NCBI GenBank assembly: GCA_963828625.1
Contig: CAWHEX010000010.1
Location: forward strand, 62,001-126,000
DNA length: 64,000 nt
Source of the DNA: PALSA-894 sp963828625
Lineage (GTDB): Bacteria > Pseudomonadota > Alphaproteobacteria > Rhizobiales > Xanthobacteraceae
Reading direction: 5' to 3'
In this document: piece after piece, positions 44,790 to 54,060 of the stretch
Layout of the letters: each line of letters starts with the position of its first letter
How positions within the stretch are numbered: position 1 is the stretch's first letter
Position numbers and translations under genes: made by a program
Notes under the pieces: model-generated
The model's input: the letters and a program-made list of their open reading frames with translations, nothing else
Database searches by the model: none
Told to the model about the DNA's origin: nothing

Positions 44790-45169
44790 CACGCGGCCTC
44801 CGGCGTGAACACGGGGATCGGCGGCTCCTCGCCGCCCTGCTGGTGCACGCGGAATTTCACCCGCATGCCGATCTTCACGGCGTCGGGCGCAATGTCCTCG
44901 ACACGGCTCATCAGGCGAAAGCCTTCCTCGACGTCGATCAGCGCGACGTTGAACGGCGAACCCTCCGCCGGATACACGACGGTGGTGGAATAGACCGTGC
45001 CGCGCCCCTTGCTCACGCGCCATTCGAGCTTGTCGCTGCCGGTGAACGGGCAGAGCACGCGCGGGAAAAACACCGCGCGGTTCGCCTCCGGACTGAACTG
45101 ATAGGCAAGCTCGCCCTTTTCGAGGTGCGAAATGTAGGTCGCGAGCGGCGATGTAGCGTCGTTGGGCAT
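44789..45169 (-). CDS. DUF35 OB-fold protein, partner of the thiolase, degenerate zinc ribbon
   Basis: 126 residues. The OB-fold half (GRGTVYSTTVVYP..., PFNVALIDVEEGFRLMSRV, GMRVKFRV) is standard for the DUF35/ChsH2-C family. The N-terminal rubredoxin-like ribbon normally has four cysteines; here only one remains (LCPFTGSD), so it probably binds no zinc. These proteins form complexes with SCP-x thiolases or MaoC-type hydratases. First gene of the thiolase pair. Confidence 0.88.
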   Translation of the reverse strand: MPNDATSPLATYISHLEKGELAYQFSPEANRAVFFPRVLCPFTGSDKLEWRVSKGRGTVYSTTVVYPAEGSPFNVALIDVEEGFRLMSRVEDIAPDAVKIGMRVKFRVHQQGGEEPPIPVFTPEAA

Positions 45170-45277
45170 GTTGTTTCTCCCCGGCCCACTCTGCCCTCGC
45201 CCGCGGCGGCGATCAACACGCGCAACGCATGGTGCGCATGCGCGGCCGCTCGGCTAGGCTTGAGACGGGAGAACGCG

Positions 45278-46114
45278 ATGCGAACAATTCTGGCGCTTGT
45301 TCTGGGAGCAATCCTCATGGCCGGCAACGCTTCGGCGCAGGAGCGGACGCGCACGCTGGTCGCCTACGACAACGTCGCAATCGACCTGATCGCCGAAGGG
45401 CGCGGGCCGCTGATCGTGCTGCTGCCCTCGCGCGGGCGCGACTCGGAGGACTACGACGAGGTCGCGGCGGGGTTGGCGAAGGAAGGCTTCCGCGTGCTGC
45501 GCCCGCAGCCGCGCGGCATGCACGCGAGCAAGGGGCCGCTCGCGAACATCACGCTGCACGATCTCGCGCGCGACGTCGCGACCGTGATCGAGCGCGAGAA
45601 CGCCGGGCCTGCCGTCATCGTCGGCCATGCCTACGGCAACTGGGTCGCGCGCATGACGGCGGTGGATCATCCGAAGCTGGTGCGCGGCATCGTGCTGGCG
45701 GCGGCGGCGGCAAAGAAGTTTCCGCCGCGCCTCTCGCAACTCGTGAGCAAAAGCGCGGACGCGTCGGTGCCCGAGGCCGAGCGCCTCGCCGCCATGCAGG
45801 AGATCTTCTTCGCGACCGGCAACGATCCGCGCATCTGGCTCAAGGGCTGGTGGAAGGAGGCGAGCGAGGCGCAGCGCGTCGCCGCCGCGAACGTGAAACA
45901 GTCCGACTGGTGGCACGCCGGCACGGTGCCGCTGTTCGACCTTCAGGCCGGGATCGACCCGTTCAAGCCGCCGGAGAGCCGCAGCGAGCTGAAGGACGAG
46001 TTCGGCGACCGCGTCACCATCGCGGTGATCGCGAACGCGAGCCACGCGCTGCTGCCCGAGCAGCCGGCCGCGGTGGTCGCGGCGATCGCCGGGTGGGTGC
46101 GCGGACTGAAGTAG
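45278..46114 (+). CDS. Exported alpha/beta hydrolase-fold protein with Ala at the nucleophile position
   Basis: 278 residues with GGAGAA eight bases before the ATG and a signal peptide (MRTILALVLGAILMAG...ASAQ). Fold marks: PLIVLLPSRGRDSEDYDEVA and RVLRPQPRGMHAS. The elbow is VGHAYGNWVAR: Ala118 replaces Ser. A late His is in ANASHALLPEQP. This GHA(F/Y)GN version is, as I recall, common among bradyrhizobial exported hydrolases. Function unknown. It lies between the thiolase pair (divergent) and the FAH gene (convergent). Confidence 0.88.
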   Translation: MRTILALVLGAILMAGNASAQERTRTLVAYDNVAIDLIAEGRGPLIVLLPSRGRDSEDYDEVAAGLAKEGFRVLRPQPRGMHASKGPLANITLHDLARDVATVIERENAGPAVIVGHAYGNWVARMTAVDHPKLVRGIVLAAAAAKKFPPRLSQLVSKSADASVPEAERLAAMQEIFFATGNDPRIWLKGWWKEASEAQRVAAANVKQSDWWHAGTVPLFDLQAGIDPFKPPESRSELKDEFGDRVTIAVIANASHALLPEQPAAVVAAIAGWVRGLK

Positions 46115-46118
46115 CGCG

Positions 46119-46898
46119 TTATTCCGCCACCACCTTGTTCCTCAACGTGCCGATCCCGCTGATCTCGATCTCGCACACGTCGCCCGGCTTCATGTTCTCC
46201 GGGATGCCGTCGGTGCCCATCCACATCACGTCGCCGGGCTCGATGGTGCAGTACTTGCTGACTTCGGAGATGTAGGTCGGCGCATCGAAGATCATGTTGT
46301 TGGTCTTGAACGTCTCGGCCACGCGGCCGTTGAGCCGGATGGTGGTCTGCATCGCGTCCAGGTCCGGGTCGGTGACGATCCACGGCCCCATCGGCTTGAA
46401 GGTGTCGCAGTTTTTCGCGCGCCAGAGCGTGCGGTCGTTCGCCTGCCAGGTGCGCTCGCTCACGTCGTTGCCGATGGTCCAGCCGAACACGTAATCGAGC
46501 GCGCGCTCCGGCGTCACGTTGCGGCAGCGCCGGCCGAACACCGCGACCAGTTCGCCCTCGTACTGGAACTCGTCGCCGGCATCGCGCGGCTTCACGATGT
46601 TCTCCTCGTGCGCGATCAGCGCGTTGTTGGCCCGATAGCCGATGTCAGGACGCGGCGGATACGACGGCTTGGTGCCGCGCCGCGCCGCCATGCGCTCGAC
46701 GTGGTCGCGGTAGTTCACGCCGACGCAGAAGAACGTGCTGGGGATCACGGGCAGTTCGAGCTTCACGCTTTTGAGCGGCGTGATCTGTCCGGTCATCTTG
46801 TGCTCGCCCCACGGCGCACCCTCGACCTTGACGACGGCGTCGTCCTGAATCGTCCCGAAGGACGTCGCGCCGCCAACCGAATACCGGCACCATTTCAT
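46119..46898 (-). CDS. Fumarylacetoacetate hydrolase family protein
   Basis: 259 residues from the ATG at 46898 with AGGAGA seven bases ahead. FAH/MhpD fold: FCVGVNYRDHVERMA, the metal ligands in EFQYEGELVAVFGR and NDVSERTWQ, and PGDVMWMGTDGIPENMKPGD. Members hydrolyse acylpyruvates or decarboxylate/hydrate meta-cleavage products. The start overlaps the stop of the iron-sulfur hydroxylase subunit (ATGA), so it is co-expressed with the molybdenum hydroxylase. Confidence 0.93.
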   Translation of the reverse strand: MKWCRYSVGGATSFGTIQDDAVVKVEGAPWGEHKMTGQITPLKSVKLELPVIPSTFFCVGVNYRDHVERMAARRGTKPSYPPRPDIGYRANNALIAHEENIVKPRDAGDEFQYEGELVAVFGRRCRNVTPERALDYVFGWTIGNDVSERTWQANDRTLWRAKNCDTFKPMGPWIVTDPDLDAMQTTIRLNGRVAETFKTNNMIFDAPTYISEVSKYCTIEPGDVMWMGTDGIPENMKPGDVCEIEISGIGTLRNKVVAE

Positions 46899-47404
46899 TT
46901 GCTTTCTCCTGTTTGGCGCAGCCGTTTCGCGGCATCGAGCGCCGCCGCAACAATCGGCACGTAGCCGGTGCAGCGGCAGATGTGCCCCGAGAGAAATTCG
47001 CGCAACGCCGCCTCGTCCGGCTCGGGCACGTGGCGGAGATACCAGTCGAGCGACATCAGGATGCCGGCGGTGCAGAAGCCGCATTGCAGCGCGTAATGGC
47101 GGCGGAAGGCTTCCTGCAGCACCGAAAGGCGGCCGGGCTCGGGCGCAAGGCCTTCCACGGTGCGGATGCTGGCGCCATCGGCCTGCACGGCGAGCGTGAG
47201 GCAGGCGCGCGCCGGCGCGCCGTCGATCTGGATGGTGCACGCACCGCATACGCCATGCTCGCAGCCCACATGCGTGCCGGTGAGCCCGAGACGGTGGCGC
47301 AGGAAATCGGTCAGCAGCATGCGCGGCTCGGCCTCGGCTTCATGGGCGCGGCCGTTGATGTCGAGGCGGACGGTGTGGCGCGCGTCGGCGCTCAGGCGCG
47401 GCAT
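46895..47404 (-). CDS. Molybdenum hydroxylase, [2Fe-2S] subunit
   Basis: 169 residues, CoxS/small subunit of the xanthine oxidase family. First cluster (plant-ferredoxin type): CEHGVCGACT plus a later Cys in ARACLT; second: CGFCTAG and CRCTGY. It moves electrons from the molybdenum site to FAD. The gene overlaps the medium subunit by 13 bases. Confidence 0.95.
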   Translation of the reverse strand: MPRLSADARHTVRLDINGRAHEAEAEPRMLLTDFLRHRLGLTGTHVGCEHGVCGACTIQIDGAPARACLTLAVQADGASIRTVEGLAPEPGRLSVLQEAFRRHYALQCGFCTAGILMSLDWYLRHVPEPDEAALREFLSGHICRCTGYVPIVAAALDAAKRLRQTGESK

Positions 47405-48208
47405 GCTTGCGCCTCATCTATGGTGGCGCGACCGAGGTGGCACACGAGGTCGCGGCGATACGCGCCGGTCGCGTGCAGATCGTCGCGCGCGTCGAGTGAC
47501 GCGGCGAAGTCGCGCAGCGCGTCGTCGCCGGCGTCATCGAAGTCACGGACCACCGGCCGGTCCGCGACGCCGCTAATCGCAAGGCGTACACTTTTCTCCG
47601 TGGCGACCGCGGCGCAAGCCACGATGGCAAAATCGCCGTGCCGCCGTGCGAACTCGCGGAACGCAAAGCCTTCGCCGGAGCGACGGCATGGAAACGACAC
47701 GGACTCGATCAATTCGTCATCGCGGCGCTCGGTGGACATCAGACCGGTGAAGAAGTCATCGGCCTTCACGCGGCGCTGCCCCTTCGCCGAGGACAACAGA
47801 ACTTCGCCGCCGAGCGCGAGAAGGCAGAGCGGCAGTTCGGCGCTCGGATCGGCAAGCGCGATCGAGCCGCACACCGTCCCCCGCGCGCGCGTCTGCCAAT
47901 GTCCGATCCACGGCATGGCCTGCGCCAGCAAGGGCTGCTGCGCCTTCAATTCCGGCCATGACAGCAGTTCGGCCTGCCGCACCGCGGCGCCGACGCGGAT
48001 CGCGTTGTCCTCGGCCGCGATACCGCCAAGCCCCACGACATGCATGATGTCGACGAATCACCTTCGGCCGCGCCATCCGCATCGAAAGCAGCGGCACCAG
48101 CGTCTGCCCGCCCGCGATCACGGCGGCATCGCCGCCTTCGGCGGCGAGCACGTCATGCGCCTCGGCAAGCGACGCGGCGCGCACGTAGTCGAACGGCGCG
48201 GGTTTCAT
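47392..48208 (-). CDS. Molybdenum hydroxylase, FAD subunit, one frameshift
   Basis: About 271 residues (CoxM type). It starts at 48208, overlapping the large-subunit stop (ATGA): MKPAPFDYVRAASLAEAHDV and the FAD loop VIAGGQTLVPLLSMRMARP are in one frame. After one extra base near 48054-48060 the rest continues with VDIMHVVGLGGIA, the second FAD motif RGTVCGSIALADPSAELP, and the CO-DH flavoprotein C-domain. It passes electrons to an unknown acceptor. Confidence 0.87.
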
Positions 48209-50595
48209 GCCGCCCCGGCGATCAGCGCGGCGAGTTTCGCGGGCGTGAGCGGCAGATCGAGCGCGTCGACGCCGAGCGCATCCGCGACCGCATTGGCGAT
48301 GCACACCGGCGTGCTCATGCAATTGCCCTCGCCGACGCCTTTCGCGCCGAGCGGCGTGAACGGCGAGAGCGACTCGAAATGCAGGATCAGCGGCGCGGGC
48401 ACTTCAGCCGTGGTCGGCATCAGGTAATCGGCGAGCGTTCCCGAAATAAAGCTGCCGTCATCGGCGTAAACGTATTCCTCGTAGAGCGCCGCGCCGAGCG
48501 CCTGCGCGAAGCCGCCGGTCACCTGGCCGGCAACCATACCGGGGTGAAGGACGCGGCCGCAGTCATGCATGGTGACGTATTTGTCGATGCGCACCGCGCC
48601 GGTGACACGATCGACCTCCAGCCCGCAGAAATCGAAGATGAAGCCGTGGCAGAGCGATGAGTTGATCCCGTCGTCCTCCGTGGGCGCGGTCAATTGCGGC
48701 GGGGTCCAGAACACCGTCTCGCGGATCGCCTGATCGTCCTCGGCGAGCGTGCCGGGCGCCCAATGCGCGGCGGCGGCGAGGCGTGTGAAGGACAGCGCAT
48801 TGTCGGGATTGCCCTTCGCGCGCACGCGTCCGGCCGCGAACTCAAGCTCATCGGCCGGAACGTTGAGCTGCGCGGCGGCACCGCGCGCGAGCTTCTCCTT
48901 CAGCCGCTCGCACGCAAGCTGCACGGCCCCGCACACTGCCGGGCCGAAGCGGCTCGCGTAATTGCCCGACGCGATCGACCAGGCGTCGCGCGCCGTGTCC
49001 ATGTCGGTGACGACGCGCACATCGGAGGGCTTCAGCCCCAGCGCATCCGCGACGACCTGCGAGACCACCGTGCGATGGCCCTGCCCCTGCGGAACCGACG
49101 ACACATGCACCGAGACCGCGCCGCCGGGATCGAGCGAGATGGTCGCGGTCGCCTGCGCGCCGTTCTTCGGGCCCGCCTTGCGGCGCTCGTCGGGGGTCAG
49201 CACCGTCGTGATGTAACCCATGTTGGAGACGCTCGGCTCGACCACGGCGGTCATGCCGATGCCGTAGAGACGCCCTTCCGCGCGTGCCGCCTTCTGCCGC
49301 GCGCGCAACTCCGCAAGGCCGCCCTCGTCCATCGCCTGCGCCACGCAGGCCGGGTAGTCGCCGGAGTCGAGCAGCCCGCCGGTCGCGGTGGGATAAGGGA
49401 ATGCGCCGGTCGGCACGAGATTGCGGCGGATCACGTCGAGCGGATCGCGCTTCAACTCCACAGCGACGCGATGCATCAGCCGTTCGAGCGCGTAGTATAC
49501 CTGCGGCCCGCCGAAGCCGCGGTTCAACCCGGTCGGCGTCTTGTTGGTCATCACCACGCGGTTGCGCACCGAGACGTTTGGAATGTCGTACGCGCCTGTG
49601 AGGTTGCCGTGCATGCGATAGAGCGTGGCGGGCTCGGGCGCGCGGATGTGCGCGCCCACGTCCTCGACCTGATCCCACGCGAGCGCCGTGATGCGGCCAT
49701 CGGCCTCGACCGCCGCCTCAAGCGTGATAAGCCGGTTGGTCGCCGACACCGAGGCGGTCAGATGTTCGAGCCGGTCCTCGATCCATTTCACCGGCCGGCC
49801 CGCGACGCGCGCCGCGATGCCCATCAGCGCGATGTAGGGAAAGATGCCCTGCTTCACGCCGAAACTGCCGCCCGAATCCGGCGGCGTACGCAGGCGCAAC
49901 CGGTTGCCCGGCACCTTCAGCGCGCGCGCCAGCACTGCATGGATGCTGAACGGCCCCTGGAAGGTCGCGAGCACATCGTAGGCGTCCTCGCCCGGATCGT
50001 AGTCGGCGACCAGCCCGTAGGTTTCGATCGGCGTGCAGGAGTTGCGCGGGTAGTCGACCTTGACCGACACGCGATGCGGCGCGGCCGCGAACGCGCCTTC
50101 GGGATCGCCGTAGCGGAACGCGCGATCGCTTGCGATGTTTCCGCCGAGACCTTCATGCAGCACCGCGCTGTCGGGCTTGATCGCGTCGCCCGGCCGCAGC
50201 GTGATGGCCAGCGGCTCGTAGTCGACCTCGATCAGCTCCAGCGCATCCTCGGCGAGATAGCGGTCCGCCGCGACCACGACCGCGACCGGCTCGCCGACAT
50301 AGCGCACGCGCCCGACCGCGATCGGCCAGCACTGGATGTTCGCCTTCACGCCCGCGAGCAGCGGCGCGCCGAGCTTGGTCACGTCCTCGGCCGTGATGAC
50401 GGCCGCAACGCCTTTCGCGGCCTTCGCGGCGCGCGTGTCGATCGCGCGGATCACCGCATGCGGATGCGGCGAGCGCAGCACCGCGGCATGCAGCGTGCCG
50501 GGTGACACCGGAATGTCGTCGATGTAGCGCCCGCGCCCGGTGAGCAGCGCGGCGTCTTCCACCCGCTCGATCGACTGGCCGACCCAATCAGGCAT
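48205..50595 (-). CDS. Molybdenum hydroxylase, large (molybdopterin) subunit
   Basis: 796 residues. Xanthine-oxidase-family large subunit: GRGRYIDDI at the start, LRTPPDSGGSFGVKQG (the Gln/Gly-rich cofactor loop), GLNRGFGGPQVYYALER, VSSVPQGQGHRTVVSQVVAD and the conserved Glu in GAKGVGEGNC. CO dehydrogenases have AYRCSFR or AYRGAGR in the active-site loop; this has LNRGFGG, so it is more likely a hydroxylase of an N-heterocycle or aldehyde. It overlaps ppa by eight bases and is the first gene of the S-M-L-FAH unit in transcription order L-M-S-FAH. Confidence 0.94.
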   Translation of the reverse strand: MPDWVGQSIERVEDAALLTGRGRYIDDIPVSPGTLHAAVLRSPHPHAVIRAIDTRAAKAAKGVAAVITAEDVTKLGAPLLAGVKANIQCWPIAVGRVRYVGEPVAVVVAADRYLAEDALELIEVDYEPLAITLRPGDAIKPDSAVLHEGLGGNIASDRAFRYGDPEGAFAAAPHRVSVKVDYPRNSCTPIETYGLVADYDPGEDAYDVLATFQGPFSIHAVLARALKVPGNRLRLRTPPDSGGSFGVKQGIFPYIALMGIAARVAGRPVKWIEDRLEHLTASVSATNRLITLEAAVEADGRITALAWDQVEDVGAHIRAPEPATLYRMHGNLTGAYDIPNVSVRNRVVMTNKTPTGLNRGFGGPQVYYALERLMHRVAVELKRDPLDVIRRNLVPTGAFPYPTATGGLLDSGDYPACVAQAMDEGGLAELRARQKAARAEGRLYGIGMTAVVEPSVSNMGYITTVLTPDERRKAGPKNGAQATATISLDPGGAVSVHVSSVPQGQGHRTVVSQVVADALGLKPSDVRVVTDMDTARDAWSIASGNYASRFGPAVCGAVQLACERLKEKLARGAAAQLNVPADELEFAAGRVRAKGNPDNALSFTRLAAAAHWAPGTLAEDDQAIRETVFWTPPQLTAPTEDDGINSSLCHGFIFDFCGLEVDRVTGAVRIDKYVTMHDCGRVLHPGMVAGQVTGGFAQALGAALYEEYVYADDGSFISGTLADYLMPTTAEVPAPLILHFESLSPFTPLGAKGVGEGNCMSTPVCIANAVADALGVDALDLPLTPAKLAALIAGAA

Positions 50596-51118
50596 GCTTT
50601 GCCCGCGCGATCGCGTCGATGATCATCTTCTTCGCCTCCGCGGCGTCGCCCCAGCCGAGCACCTTCACCCATTTGCCGGGCTCGAGGTCTTTATAGTGCT
50701 CGAAGAAGTGCTGCATCTGCTGCAGCGTGATCTCGGGCAGGTCCTTGTAATCCATCACATGCGCATAGCGCTTCGTGAGCTTCGGCATCGGCACCGCAAG
50801 GATCTTCTCGTCGCCGCCCGCCTCGTCCTGCATCTTGAGCACGCCGACCGGCCGTACGTTGATCACCGCGCCGGGTACGATCGGGCGCGTGTTGGCGATC
50901 AGCACGTCGATCGGGTCGCCGTCTTCCGAAAGCGTGTGCGGCACGAAGCCGTAATTGCCCGGATAGCGCATCGGCGTGTGCAGGAAGCGGTCCACCACGA
51001 GCGTACCCGCCGCCTTGTCCATCTCGTACTTGATCGGCTCGCCGCCGATGGGCACCTCGATGATGACGTTCACATCCTCGGGCGGATTGTGGCCGATCTT
51101 GATCGCGTCGATGCGCAT
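50588..51118 (-). CDS. ppa: Inorganic pyrophosphatase
   Basis: 176 residues, family I soluble PPase. It hydrolyses pyrophosphate with Mg2+. The signature EDGDPIDVLI holds the metal-binding aspartates, and YGFVPHTL with KYEMDKAAGTLVVDRFL-type N-terminal residues is conserved. It overlaps the large hydroxylase gene by eight bases, an unusual housekeeping-to-catabolic junction. The 50 bp to divergent hemE must hold both promoters. Confidence 0.97.
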   Translation of the reverse strand: MRIDAIKIGHNPPEDVNVIIEVPIGGEPIKYEMDKAAGTLVVDRFLHTPMRYPGNYGFVPHTLSEDGDPIDVLIANTRPIVPGAVINVRPVGVLKMQDEAGGDEKILAVPMPKLTKRYAHVMDYKDLPEITLQQMQHFFEHYKDLEPGKWVKVLGWGDAAEAKKMIIDAIARAKHA

Positions 51119-51168
51119 GTGAGGTGCCTGCTTTGCCTTTCACCCAATGTACCGTGTAAGCAGACGCC

Positions 51169-52191
51169 GTGAAACCAATCCTCGAAGTCCTGTCCGGGCG
51201 GCCGCAGGCCGTTCCGCCGGTCTGGTTCATGCGGCAGGCGGGACGCTATCTGCCTGAGTACCGCGAACTGCGCGCGAAGGCGGGCAGTTTTCTCAATCTC
51301 TGTTTCACGCCCGAACTCGCCACCGAAGTGACGCTGCAGCCGATCCGCCGCTTCGGGTTCGATGCCGCGATCCTGTTCTCGGACATCCTGGTGATCCCGC
51401 ATGCGCTCGGGCGCGCGGTGACGTTCGAGGCCGGAGAAGGCCCACGGCTCGACCCGCTCGACGATGCCGCGAAGCTCAACGCGCTCGCGTCGACCGTGGA
51501 CGACAAGGCGCTCGCGCCGGTTTACGAGGCGGTGCGGCAGGTCAGGCGCGCGCTCGCGCCGAATATCGCGCTGCTTGGGTTCTGCGGCGCGCCGTGGACG
51601 GTCGCGACCTACATGGTGGCGGGACGCGGCACGCCGGATCAGGCACCCGCGCGGATGATGGCCTATCGCGAGCCGCAGGCGTTCGCCCGCATGATCGACA
51701 TTCTGGTCGCGGCGTCGTCGCGCTATCTCGTTGAGCAATTGCGCGCGGGCGCGGACGCCGTGCAGATCTTCGACACGTGGGCGGGGGTGCTGCCGCCGGC
51801 CGAGTTCGCGCGCTGGTGCGTCGCGCCGACGCGCCAGATCGTCGCGAACGTGCGCGCAGAAATTCCGGACGCGAAGATCATCGGCTTCCCGCGCGGCGCG
51901 GGCGCATCGCTCGCGCAATATGTCGACAACGTACCGGTCAATGCGGTGAGCATCGACTGGACCGCCGAACCGGCGTTCATCCGCGAGCGCGTGCAGAGCC
52001 GCATCGCCGTTCAGGGCAACCTCGATCCGCTGGCGCTGCTCGCAGGCGGCACTGCGCTCGATCGCGCGATCGACGGGATCCTGAAGGATTTCGGGCAAGG
52101 CCCGTTCATCTTCAATCTCGGCCACGGCATCCTGCCCGAGACGCCGATCGCGCATGTCGAGCAGACGCTGCGCCGCATCCGGAACCGGTAA
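51169..52191 (+). CDS. hemE: Uroporphyrinogen decarboxylase
   Basis: 340 residues starting at a GTG (KPILEVLSGR...). It decarboxylates the four acetate side chains of uroporphyrinogen III in heme synthesis. Both family signatures are present: PPVWFMRQAGRYLPEYRELR near the start and GFCGAPWTVATYM in the middle, and the active-site Asp is in AAILFSDILVIPHALG. In many Alphaproteobacteria it is near rho and hemH; neither is here. Confidence 0.96.
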   Translation: MKPILEVLSGRPQAVPPVWFMRQAGRYLPEYRELRAKAGSFLNLCFTPELATEVTLQPIRRFGFDAAILFSDILVIPHALGRAVTFEAGEGPRLDPLDDAAKLNALASTVDDKALAPVYEAVRQVRRALAPNIALLGFCGAPWTVATYMVAGRGTPDQAPARMMAYREPQAFARMIDILVAASSRYLVEQLRAGADAVQIFDTWAGVLPPAEFARWCVAPTRQIVANVRAEIPDAKIIGFPRGAGASLAQYVDNVPVNAVSIDWTAEPAFIRERVQSRIAVQGNLDPLALLAGGTALDRAIDGILKDFGQGPFIFNLGHGILPETPIAHVEQTLRRIRNR

Positions 52192-52264
52192 GTCGATCCG
52201 CTGCCGTCAACCGCATGTGTTGCGGCACTTAGCCCGGACCAAAGCCTGCTGCCGCTGTTTCCCC

Positions 52265-52300
52265 CTTGCCCAATTTATGGGCAAGCTATGCCCAATGGGC
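52265..52300. promoter_or_regulatory. Two inverted repeats sharing GCCCA/TGGGC half-sites
   Basis: CTTGCCCA-ATTTA-TGGGCAAG (52265-52285) is followed four bases later by GCCCA-A-TGGGC (52290-52300). Both are perfect. They lie 75-140 bp past hemE and about 100-140 bp ahead of the peptide-importer operon. Without T-runs they suit a protein-binding site more than a terminator, but the first could also end hemE transcripts. Confidence 0.5.
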
Positions 52301-52402
52301 TCGCCAACAGCGCGTGGCGGGCCTTCGGGGCGGCGGCCACAGGGACGTTCTGCGCTGGCACGCTCCTTGAAGTGAAACGACGTCCCAACAGGGAGGGCGA
52401 CA

Positions 52403-54053
52403 ATGAATTCCGTATTCTTGCGTTTTGCCGGGCTTCCGCTCGCGGTCGGCTTGCTCGCGGCCGCGATGTCGGCGGCGGCGGCGCAGTCCGTGGTCCGGAT
52501 CGGCATGACGGCGGCCGACATTCCAAAGACCGTCGGCCAGCCCGATCAGGGCTTCGAGGGCAACCGCTTCACCGGCAACACCATGTACGACGGTCTCACC
52601 GCTTGGGACCTCTCCTCGGCCGACAAGGCGAGCGTGGTGATCCCGGGCATCGCGACCGAATGGGCGGTCTCGCCCTCGGATCAGACCAAATGGATCTTCA
52701 AGCTGCGCTCCGGCGTGAAATTCCATGACGGCTCGGACTTCGATGCCGACGCCGTGGTGTGGAACGTCGAGAAGGTGCTGAAGCAGGACGCCGCGCACTT
52801 CGATGCCAGCCAGGTCGGCGTCACCGCGTCGCGCATGCCGAACCTGCGCAGCGCCAAGGCGATCGACAAGATGACGGTGGAGCTGACGACCGCGGCGCCG
52901 GACGCACTGCTGCCGATCAATCTCACCAATCTCTACATGGCGAGCCCGGCGCACTGGAAGAAACTCTACGACGCCGCCAGCGCCAGCGACCCGAAGGAAA
53001 AGGCCAAGCAGGCGTGGGATGCCTTCTCGCGCAACGCGTCCGGCACCGGCCCGTGGAAGATGGACAAGTTCACCCCGCGCGAGCGGCTCGAGCTCGTCAA
53101 GTTCGACGGCTACTGGGACGCCAAGCGCGTGCCGAAGGTCGATCGCATGGTGCTCCTCCCCATGCCGGAAGCGAATGCCCGCACGGCGGCGCTGTTGTCC
53201 GGTCAGGTCGACTGGATCGAGAACCCGTCTCCGGACGCGCTGCCGCAGGTCAAGCAGCGCGGCTTCGTCGTCTACCAGAACGAGCAGCCGCACGTGTGGC
53301 CGTGGCAGTTCAGCCGCATCGAGGGCTCGCCCTGGAACGACGTCCGCGTGCGCAAGGCCGCGAACCTCTGCATCGACCGCAACGCCATGAAGGACGGCCT
53401 GCTCGGCGGCCTGATGGTGTCGGCGACCGGTACGTTCGAGCCCGGCCATCCGTGGCGCGGTTCGCCGAAGTTCCAGATCAAGTACGATCCGGCCGAAGCC
53501 AAGAAGCTGATGACCGAAGCCGGCTTCTCGGCGACCAAGAAGCTGAAGGTGAAGACGCAGACCTCGGCGTCGGGCTCCGGCCAGATGCTTCCGCTGCCGA
53601 TGAACGAGTTCGTGCAGCAGAGCCTCGGCGGAATGCTTCTTCGAGGTCGAGCTCGACGTGATCGAGTGGAACACGCTGTTCACCAACTGGCGCAAGGGAG
53701 CCAAGGACGAATCCGCCCGCGGCTCGCACGCCACCAACGTGACCTACGCGGCGATGGACCCGTTCTTCGCCATGATCCGCTTCCTCGACAGCAAGATGGC
53801 GCCGCCGGTTTCCAACAACTGGGGCTTCATCAACGATCCGGAGTTCGACAAGTTGGCCGCGGAGGTGCGCGTCGCCTTCGATCCGGCCGCGCGCGACAAG
53901 GCGCTCGCGGCGCTGCACGAGCGCTCGGTCGACGAGGCGGCGTTCCTGTGGGTGGCGCATGACGTCGGCCCGCGCGCGATGAGCCCGAAGATCAAGAACT
54001 TCGTCCAACCGAAGAGCTGGTTCGTCGACTTCTCCTCGATGACGATCAACTGA
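52403..54053 (+). CDS. Oligopeptide/dipeptide-type ABC substrate-binding protein, one frameshift
   Basis: About 549 residues, family 5 binding protein (SBP_bac_5) with signal peptide MNSVFLRFAG...AAAAQ and an AGGGAGG ribosome site. WIFKLRSGVKFHDGSDFDADAVVWN is the family signature region in shortened view; RKAANLCIDRNAM and AKKLMTEAGFS are typical. The frame changes at 53630-53631 (one extra G), after which CFFEVELDVIEWNTLFTNW leads to the normal end DFSSMTIN. It heads the operon of two permeases, two ATPases and an amidase pair. Confidence 0.87.
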
Positions 54054-54060
54054 CGCACAG

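Noticed and set aside
48694..50505. 603-codon open frame on the + strand opposite the molybdenum hydroxylase large subunit
   Set aside because: Arginine- and alanine-rich shadow of the real gene, as expected in high-GC DNA; no motifs and no ribosome site.
46895..50595. Aerobic carbon monoxide dehydrogenase (coxSML)
   Set aside because: The large subunit lacks the CO dehydrogenase active-site loop; only the general molybdenum hydroxylase family can be supported.
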